From Chloroflexi bacterium RBG_16_48_8 (lineage in GTDB: Bacteria; Chloroflexota; Anaerolineae; Anaerolineales; E44-bin32), in the NCBI GenBank assembly GCA_001795115.1, contig MGNI01000116.1, positions 17,846 through 27,983 on the forward strand: 10,138 bases of DNA. Reading direction: 5' to 3'. Both the position numbers and the translations under genes were made by a program. Below the pieces are notes generated by a model that saw only the letters and a list, made by a program, of their open reading frames with translations, searched no databases and was not told where the DNA came from. Shown here piece after piece: positions 5,989-10,138 of this stretch (position 1 is its first letter; every line of letters starts with the position of its first letter).

Positions 5989-6486
5989 ATGGCTGAGAGA
6001 ATAAATCGTAAAAATAAAAGTACTGATGGGAAGAGAAAGCAGCTGCCATTTGGTCTGTGCCTTGTCGTCTCCCTTCTTCTTGTGGGATGTTCAATTGCAG
6101 GAGGAGATCCTGCCAGTACTACAAGTAGCAGTAGTGGGGGTAAACACCTTCCTCCTGCATGGACACCGACACCGATCAGCATCCCGGGTACAGGTCTGGA
6201 TGCAGGAACTTGGCAACCTTGTGATGATGCTCCTCCATCCCAATTAGAGGTTGGAGATATGGCTGTGGTGGAAGGTACATCCTTCAAACTTCGTTTGAGG
6301 GGAGAGCCAAGCCTCATGGGAACGCTCGCCGGGGAAATTGAGCCGGGTGATATCGTGGAGATTTTCAACGGTCCCAACTGTTCGGATAAAATGGTTTGGT
6401 GGGAAATTCGATCGGTTGGTGCAGGTCAATCAGGTTGGACTGCGGAAGGAAATGATTACAACACCTGGCTTGTGCGGATTGATTAG
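5989..6486 (+). CDS. Putative lipoprotein with a C-terminal SH3-like domain
   Basis: A 165-residue protein, predicted to be exported and lipid-anchored. A basic N-terminus (residues 1-18, rich in Lys/Arg) is followed by a hydrophobic stretch at 20-32 and a lipobox LVGC with C34 as the modified cysteine. A low-complexity Ser/Thr/Gly/Pro linker (40-70) leads to a compact domain at about 78-165. The domain has VVEGTSFKLRLRGEPSL at 93-109, GEIEPGDIVEIFNGPNC at 115-131, WWEI at 137-140 and SGWTAEGNDYNTWLV at 148-162. This is the bacterial SH3 (SH3_3) pattern, with two cysteines (C78 and C131) that could form a disulfide. Similar small proteins are abundant in Chloroflexota. Bacterial SH3 domains often bind cell wall or glycans, but the ligand here is unknown. 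The ribosome-binding site is weak (GAG). The gene stands alone and ends in a good terminator. Confidence 0.85.
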   Translation: MAERINRKNKSTDGKRKQLPFGLCLVVSLLLVGCSIAGGDPASTTSSSSGGKHLPPAWTPTPISIPGTGLDAGTWQPCDDAPPSQLEVGDMAVVEGTSFKLRLRGEPSLMGTLAGEIEPGDIVEIFNGPNCSDKMVWWEIRSVGAGQSGWTAEGNDYNTWLVRID

Positions 6487-6520
6487 TAATCCATTTGGAA
6501 TTTTATATTCTAAAGAATCT

Positions 6521-6556
6521 AAGGTGGGATAAGGAAAGATCTCACCTTTTTATTTT
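6521..6556 (+). terminator. Terminator in the convergent gap between the lipoprotein gene and rlmN
   Basis: AAGGTGGGAT at 6521-6530 pairs with ATCTCACCTT at 6539-6548 (10 bp, one G-U pair) around an 8-nt loop. It is followed by TTATTTT on the plus strand, which makes it a classical terminator for the lipoprotein gene. On the minus strand the hairpin lies just after the rlmN stop but is followed only by a weak T-rich stretch. A small palindrome, ATTCT-AA-AGAAT (6507-6518), sits next to it and could help in the minus direction. Confidence 0.85.
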
Positions 6557-7586
6557 ACTTCCAATTCAAACCTGCGAGCTGACCACAACCGGCATGAATA
6601 TCAATCCCTCGTCGCAACCGAATGGTGGTGGGAATACCGTGGGATTGGAGGAAATGACGAAATGTGGTAGCAGTTACCTGACTCGCGCCGGAGGGGGCAT
6701 ATCCATCTGTAGGATTCAAGGGGATAAGATTAACATGACAAACCAATCCTTTAAGAAGGTCAGAACATTTTTGTGCTTGTTCAAGACTATCGTTCACACC
6801 ATCGATGAGTGCCCATTCAAAGCTTATTCGCCGACCGCTGAGTGAAACGTACTCGTTGCAGGCACGCAGGAGACTTTCAAGAGGATATTTTCGGTTGATT
6901 GGGACAAGCTGATCACGCAATTCATTTGTGGCAGCATGAAGAGAGACGGCGAGATTCACTCTCCGTCCTTCCCGAGTGAAACGTTCTATCATGGGGATGA
7001 CTCCCACCGTGGATACAGTCATCCTTCGCGCACCAAAGTTAAATCCATCAGGGTGATTGAGGATGTCAAGGGCATCCATCGTGGCGTCGTAATTATGGAA
7101 AGGTTCTCCCATTCCCATGGTTACGATATTTGATACTTGATCATCTCTTTGGCTCAATTTCCGAGCATAATATAAAACCTGCTCCACGATTTGGCCTCGG
7201 CTAAGATTCCCATGAAATCCCATTTGGCCAGTGGCGCAAAAAACACACCCCATGGCGCATCCAGCCTGTGTAGATAGGCATACCGTTCTTCGCTTGTCGT
7301 AATACATGAGGACCGTCTCAATACGCTGATCATCATCGCTTCTCAGGAGTACTTTCTCTGTCTCTCCATCTTCAGAGTTTACATGAATGAGTGACTCAAA
7401 GGAGTGGAATGTGAATCTCTCTTCGATTTTTTTTCTGAGATGTAGTGGCAGGGTTGTGAATTGGTTGGGTGTATCATAAAGATGTTTGTAAAGCCCTTGC
7501 CATAGCTGTGTGGCACGATAGTCTGGTTCTCCCCAGCTTTTCAGATCGCTTTGCAGAGCTTCTAAAGTGAAATCATAAATCAACAT
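6555..7586 (-). CDS. rlmN: Dual-specificity 23S rRNA (A2503-C2) / tRNA (A37-C2) methyltransferase RlmN
   Basis: A radical SAM enzyme of 343 residues, normal for the family, that methylates C2 of adenine 2503 in 23S rRNA and of A37 in some tRNAs. The radical-SAM cluster motif CAMGCVFC gives C110, C114 and C117. C103, seven residues earlier, and C334 in DIHAGCGQLAG match the two catalytic cysteines of the RlmN family (C118 and C355 in E. coli). Other supports are TMGMGEPFHNYD at 156-167, STVGVIPMI at 192-200, LAVSLHAAT at 212-220 and VNLIPLNP at 285-292. The N-terminal 100 residues are the accessory RNA-binding domain. The ATG at 7586 follows the stop of the HAD phosphatase gene by 4 nt, so the two are surely co-transcribed and probably translationally coupled. 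It lacks the features of the resistance enzyme Cfr (acting at C8), and housekeeping RlmN is by far the likelier identity. Confidence 0.95.
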   Translation of the reverse strand: MLIYDFTLEALQSDLKSWGEPDYRATQLWQGLYKHLYDTPNQFTTLPLHLRKKIEERFTFHSFESLIHVNSEDGETEKVLLRSDDDQRIETVLMYYDKRRTVCLSTQAGCAMGCVFCATGQMGFHGNLSRGQIVEQVLYYARKLSQRDDQVSNIVTMGMGEPFHNYDATMDALDILNHPDGFNFGARRMTVSTVGVIPMIERFTREGRRVNLAVSLHAATNELRDQLVPINRKYPLESLLRACNEYVSLSGRRISFEWALIDGVNDSLEQAQKCSDLLKGLVCHVNLIPLNPTDGYAPSGASQVTATTFRHFLQSHGIPTTIRLRRGIDIHAGCGQLAGLNWK

Positions 7587-7590
7587 CTGT

Positions 7591-8397
7591 TTACGTCTTT
7601 GGTTCTTGTCGGAGGCTTTTTACAAGGACATCTAGCGTCTCATAGACAAAGTCGGGTTGGATGGATGACTCTGCAAGAGCCTCAGGGGAAGTTACGCCCG
7701 TTAGAAGCAAGGCTGTCATCATGCCAGCGTTGATCCCTCCCAGGATATCGGTTGTCAATCGATCGCCAACCACAAGTGTATACTCAGGCTTTGTACCAAG
7801 ATGATCGAGGGCGTGCAGAAAGAGGAATGGCTCTGGTTTCCCCACAACGATTGGCACTACGTTCGTTGTGAGCTGAAGGGCGTTCAAGATGGCTCCATTA
7901 CCGGGTGCAAAGCCTCGTTCTGTGGGGAAGGATGGGTCCGAATTTGTCCCCAAAAAAATAGCTCCATTCGCAATTGCATAGGCAGCTTCAGCCATCTTAT
8001 CCCAATTTACTCTTCTGTCCATCGCAACAACGACTGCTTGGGCATGATCGGCAGAATGGGTCAATTGAAAATGAGCTGCCTCTAATGCCTCCTGGATACC
8101 TTCTTCACCGATAACATAAATTGCAGCACCTTCTTGTAGTTGTTGACAGAGAAGGCTGACAGCTGCTTGAGAGGAGGTGATGATCTGTTCTTCCCGCATT
8201 TCAAAGCCCAATCCATGCGCTCTCTGGCATAGTTTACGGGGCGTTGTGGTCGCATTATTCGTTGCAAAGATGTAGGGAATAGAGCGGCTGTGAAGCTCAT
8301 TAAAAAAGGGCAGTACCCCAGTCAGCAATTTTTCGCCACGCCAAATCACACCATCGAGATCGATGATTAATCCCTGGAGTGAATGAAGTTCTTTCAT
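7591..8397 (-). CDS. HAD-IIA family sugar/nucleotide phosphatase, NagD-like
   Basis: This is a 268-residue HAD hydrolase of subclass IIA (NagD, AraL and phosphoglycolate/4-nitrophenyl phosphatase group), which dephosphorylates small phosphorylated metabolites. Motif I is IIDLDGVIWRG (nucleophile D13, acid D15). Motif II is FATNNAT (T46), motif III is VGKPEP (K187), and motif IV is VVGDRLTTDI (D212, D217). The segment between motifs II and III (about 70-185) is the C2 cap, including the TNSDPSFPTERGFAPGNGAI region typical of the subclass. I chose ATG 8397 because AGGA lies 7 nt upstream and the protein then starts close to motif I. An in-frame TTG ten codons earlier lacks such a site. It is the first gene of a pair with rlmN. 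The substrate cannot be told from sequence; housekeeping or damaged-metabolite phosphatase is the usual role. Confidence 0.92.
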   Translation of the reverse strand: MKELHSLQGLIIDLDGVIWRGEKLLTGVLPFFNELHSRSIPYIFATNNATTTPRKLCQRAHGLGFEMREEQIITSSQAAVSLLCQQLQEGAAIYVIGEEGIQEALEAAHFQLTHSADHAQAVVVAMDRRVNWDKMAEAAYAIANGAIFLGTNSDPSFPTERGFAPGNGAILNALQLTTNVVPIVVGKPEPFLFLHALDHLGTKPEYTLVVGDRLTTDILGGINAGMMTALLLTGVTSPEALAESSIQPDFVYETLDVLVKSLRQEPKT

Positions 8398-8404
8398 GGC
8401 GTTT

Positions 8405-8409
8405 TCCTG
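8405..8409 (-). promoter_or_regulatory. Ribosome-binding site deciding the HAD phosphatase start
   Basis: CAGGA on the minus strand, 7 nt before ATG 8397. It decides this start over the upstream in-frame TTG at 8427. Confidence 0.75.
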
Positions 8410-8433
8410 AGGGTTTTTACTGACCAAGACTGA

Positions 8434-8460
8434 GTTCTATTTCAGCCCGCTCCATATCAA
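8434..8460 (-). promoter_or_regulatory. Weak promoter candidate for the HAD phosphatase-rlmN pair
   Basis: On the minus strand, TTGATA (8460-8455), a 15-nt spacer, then TAGAAC (8439-8434). The -35 box is good, but the spacer is short and the -10 box is only fair. The position, with initiation about 30 nt before ATG 8397, is what makes it worth listing. Confidence 0.3.
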
Positions 8461-8556
8461 AAATCTGCTTATTAGATTTTACGTTCTATGCCTCTCTCTT
8501 CTATCTTGAGGGGCTATTTTCATTGGACTCATTTTATCTTAAAGGCATTACTAACC

Positions 8557-8566
8557 GGACATGTCC
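8557..8566. promoter_or_regulatory. Perfect 10-bp palindrome, possible operator
   Basis: GGACATGTCC is fully self-complementary and lies about 160 nt before the phosphatase start. It is short enough to occur by chance and I cannot name a regulator, so it is only a candidate protein-binding site. Confidence 0.25.
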
Positions 8567-8592
8567 TATGATTAATTTATAGTTCGCTTTAT

Positions 8593-8655
8593 TCGTGTAG
8601 TTCATTCATCCCAGGTGAAGCTCGTGTAGAAAAGATTCATTTACACCTGAAAAGT
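8593..8655. repeat. Degenerate direct repeat in the gene-free region
   Basis: TCGTGTAG occurs at 8593-8600 and again at 8622-8629, 29 nt apart start to start. Each copy is followed by TTCATT (directly in the first, after six bases in the second) and then by a segment ending in TGAA. The second half of each copy carries one arm of CAGGTG / CACCTG, so a hairpin between copies is also possible. It could be a decayed tandem duplication or paired binding sites. Confidence 0.35.
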
Positions 8656-8736
8656 GAGACTGGAACTGCGTATGTGAGAGTCCGAATTTTTTTAGGGTGG
8701 TTTATGTTAGTAGCCTGTTAACCAAGAATCGATGGA

Positions 8737-9609
8737 TTATCGGTTGAATTTCTTTAGTAAGAATACCAGCACAGGTTCGTCGATTTCCCCTTTTTCAAAA
8801 TCTACTCGGTCCTCAAAATTTTCATTTCCCATGAAGCTCCGGAGAGCCGATCGTGTTGGTTCGTCGTATTCTCCATGGAGGCTACCTTCATAGTAACCAC
8901 GTTCTTGAGCAATCAATTGAAGCTGTTTGAGGGTTTCTCCAGATAGCAGTAGGCGCTCTTCCTCTTGGCTCTTGCCGAAGTAGAGCTGATGCATTTCAAT
9001 GAGATCCCCAAGTCGAGGTACTGGTTCTTCATGATCGTCAACACGGTAATCCAGCCAGCGGTCGTTATATCCTCCATATCCCGCATTGGGCTTTACTACC
9101 AAAATAGCTGCGCTCTGTTTCCCACGCCGGTCACCACCAGCTCGATCGCCGGCTATTAGGGCTGCGTAGAGACGATCTGGGAGATCTCCAGGCTTATGCT
9201 GAAAAACATCTGCCATGGCTTCCACCGTCTCGGGACCTGTAAGGATATTGCCTTGGACTGCAAAATGCTTTCCAACGATGCCCCCTGCCCAAGAGAGGCA
9301 GTTCTCACCCGTATAGGTTGCAGCCAGACCATGGGTGTCTACCATGCCGACCTGCCTTACGTCCCTTTGATCATCTTCAGCCAGAATCTGGTCGAGTGTT
9401 TCTTGAGCGGATTTCCCATTCTGCATGAGTTCCAGACCACGAGGGCCGAAAGTGGTATTGGCATAGGATTGCGTCGCAACTGCTCCAGCGCCAGCTTTAG
9501 CCCAAGGGACAACAGCTCCCACAGCTGGAAATTTCGAGGCAACAGCTATTCCCCATGCATTTTCCTCAGGACTATAGGCGACAATTGAGAAGGTGCTGAT
9601 TTTTTTCAT
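8737..9609 (-). CDS. DUF1028 family protein with a C-terminal putative peptidoglycan-binding domain
   Basis: A 290-residue protein. Residues 1-205 match the DUF1028 family, which is placed among Ntn-hydrolase-like folds and has no established function. Supporting stretches are KKISTFSIVAYSPEENAWGI near the start, then VASKFPAVGAVVPWA at 23-37, the ATQSYAN segment at 45-51, DVRQVGMVD at 83-91, AVQGNILTG at 117-125 and AGGDRRGKQSAAILVV at 157-172. RVDDHEEPVPRL closes the domain at 189-200. Residues 215-290 resemble the C-terminal putative peptidoglycan-binding domain often fused to DUF1028, with ERGYYEGSLHGEYDEPTRSA at 237-256. No signal peptide or lipobox is visible, so wall contact is doubtful. 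ATG 9609 was chosen because GGGA lies 6 nt upstream and the protein then starts at the family N-terminus. The frame extends upstream into clpX to 9699, which is unlikely to be used. It follows clpX by 34 nt and is probably co-transcribed. Confidence 0.9.
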   Translation of the reverse strand: MKKISTFSIVAYSPEENAWGIAVASKFPAVGAVVPWAKAGAGAVATQSYANTTFGPRGLELMQNGKSAQETLDQILAEDDQRDVRQVGMVDTHGLAATYTGENCLSWAGGIVGKHFAVQGNILTGPETVEAMADVFQHKPGDLPDRLYAALIAGDRAGGDRRGKQSAAILVVKPNAGYGGYNDRWLDYRVDDHEEPVPRLGDLIEMHQLYFGKSQEEERLLLSGETLKQLQLIAQERGYYEGSLHGEYDEPTRSALRSFMGNENFEDRVDFEKGEIDEPVLVFLLKKFNR

Positions 9610-9614
9610 ATTAG

Positions 9615-9619
9615 TTCCC
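9615..9619 (-). promoter_or_regulatory. Ribosome-binding site deciding the DUF1028 start
   Basis: GGGAA on the minus strand, 5-6 nt before ATG 9609, between the clpX stop and the DUF1028 gene. Confidence 0.6.
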
Positions 9620-9643
9620 GTTGCATGAGCAAACAAATAGCGT

Positions 9644-10138
9644 TTAGGCTGCGTCGGGCAGCTCGTCGTTGTATTGAACCGGGGAATCATTGATATCAAA
9701 AAGCTGGGGACGGAAATTATTCCGTATCACCTTTTCATCAACAACTACTTTACGCACATCTGGTCTGGAAGGGATCTCGTACATCACATCCAACAATGCG
9801 CCTTCAATGATGGACCGCAACCCGCGCGCTCCTGTCTCCCGATCCAAAGCCAGTTCAGCAGCCGCATCTAGCGATTCCGGAGTGAAGATCAATTTTACCT
9901 GATCCATCTCTACCAGGCGTTCATATTGACGGACAAGGGCGTTTTTAGGCCTGGTCAGGATCGCACGCAAGGTTGTTAGATCGAGGGGAGCTAAGCTGGT
10001 GGTAACGGGCAATCTGCCGACAAGCTCAGGGATCATGCCAAAGCGCATTAGATCATCGGGACATAGCTTTTCCAGGATTTCTGATTCATCAATGCGGCGG
10101 GCCTGGATTTCTTCCATTGTTCCTGGGAAACCCAACCG
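9644..10138 (-). CDS. clpX: ATP-dependent Clp protease ATP-binding subunit ClpX, C-terminal part (runs off the right edge)
   Basis: ClpX is the AAA+ unfoldase that recognises, unfolds and feeds substrates to the ClpP protease. The 164 C-terminal codons are present and the frame is open to the window end. The segment starts at RLGFPGT, which aligns with the IGF loop that docks ClpX onto ClpP. It continues with LCPDDLMRFGMIPELVGRLP, matching the family segment after that loop, then ILTRPKNALVRQYERL, and the sensor-2 motif TGARGLRSIIEGALLDVMYE. The chain ends LPDAA. The Walker motifs and zinc-binding domain lie outside the window. The TAA stop is at 9644-9646, 34 nt before the DUF1028 gene. The identity is firm from the PELVGRLP, PKNALVRQY and GARGLRS motifs; ClpX rather than HslU or ClpA follows from these. 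Confidence 0.95.
   Translation of the reverse strand, partial: RLGFPGTMEEIQARRIDESEILEKLCPDDLMRFGMIPELVGRLPVTTSLAPLDLTTLRAILTRPKNALVRQYERLVEMDQVKLIFTPESLDAAAELALDRETGARGLRSIIEGALLDVMYEIPSRPDVRKVVVDEKVIRNNFRPQLFDINDSPVQYNDELPDAA

Larger units (their letters stand above)
8398..8736. other. Gene-free region between the DUF1028 gene and the HAD phosphatase gene
   Basis: This is 339 nt with no plausible coding frame and no tRNA- or rRNA-like structure. It should hold the 3' end of the clpX-DUF1028 transcript and the promoter of the phosphatase-rlmN pair. I see no convincing terminator after the DUF1028 gene. Visible structure is limited to a perfect 10-bp palindrome at 8557-8566 and a degenerate direct repeat at 8593-8655, listed separately. 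Confidence 0.6.

Noticed and set aside
8398..8427. TTG start ten codons upstream for the HAD phosphatase
   Set aside because: The AGGA 7 nt before ATG 8397 and the distance to motif I favour the shorter form.
9196..9588. 130-codon plus-strand open frame opposite the DUF1028 gene
   Set aside because: Antisense to strongly conserved DUF1028 motifs, with no ribosome-binding site and no recognisable content.
9610..9699. Upstream extension of the DUF1028 gene into clpX
   Set aside because: It would overlap the clpX 3' end by over 50 nt and add 30 residues unlike the family. ATG 9609 has a ribosome-binding site.

Overview
The window looks like an ordinary chromosomal segment of a member of the Chloroflexota, most likely an Anaerolineae-like lineage. 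Two things suggest this. The first is the small lipoprotein with an SH3-like tail, whose WW-x-I / GWTAEG / CD...GPNC pattern is very common in that phylum. The second is the mixture of Firmicutes-like gene order with diverged proteins. Base composition and codon use look uniform, and I see no mobile element, phage gene, CRISPR array, tRNA or rRNA. The taxonomic call is inference from protein flavour, not from a marker gene.

Layout, left to right. Almost everything is on the minus strand, so transcription runs right to left. At the right edge is the C-terminal third of clpX (window end to 9644), followed after 34 nt by a DUF1028 / peptidoglycan-binding-like protein (9609-8737). Then comes a 339-nt gap without genes (8398-8736) holding a palindrome and a degenerate direct repeat. 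Next is a two-gene unit, a NagD-type HAD phosphatase (8397-7591) and the 23S rRNA/tRNA methyltransferase rlmN (7586-6555). Facing it is a plus-strand lipoprotein gene (5989-6486), and a hairpin terminator lies in the narrow convergent gap. A 342-nt divergent gap (5647-5988) separates the lipoprotein gene from rpe (5646-4960). Convergent to rpe is the plus-strand ribosomal protein L28 gene rpmB (4737-4916), whose terminator hairpin contains the rpe stop codon. Divergent from rpmB is the left-hand minus-strand operon: asp23 (4627-4271), fakA (4256-2562), a diverged degV/fakB (2559-1702), a canonical degV/fakB (1705-848), and the N-terminal part of recG (806 to window start).

How the genes fit together. 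fakA plus two fakB-type genes form a complete candidate fatty-acid kinase system. FakB proteins carry a bound fatty acid, which FakA phosphorylates to acyl-phosphate for phospholipid synthesis. It sits behind an Asp23-family envelope protein and ahead of recG. The order rpe, rpmB (inverted), asp23, fakA, two genes, recG closely matches the Bacillus subtilis chromosome, including the inverted rpmB. In B. subtilis the two genes before recG are sdaAB/sdaAA; here they are the two degV genes. The most interesting points are the co-encoded kinase with two unlike lipid carriers (one lacking the conserved carboxylate-binding His), the interlocked divergent rpmB/asp23 promoters, and the long-range synteny. 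I see no clearly novel system, but the diverged second FakB is a real candidate for altered ligand use.
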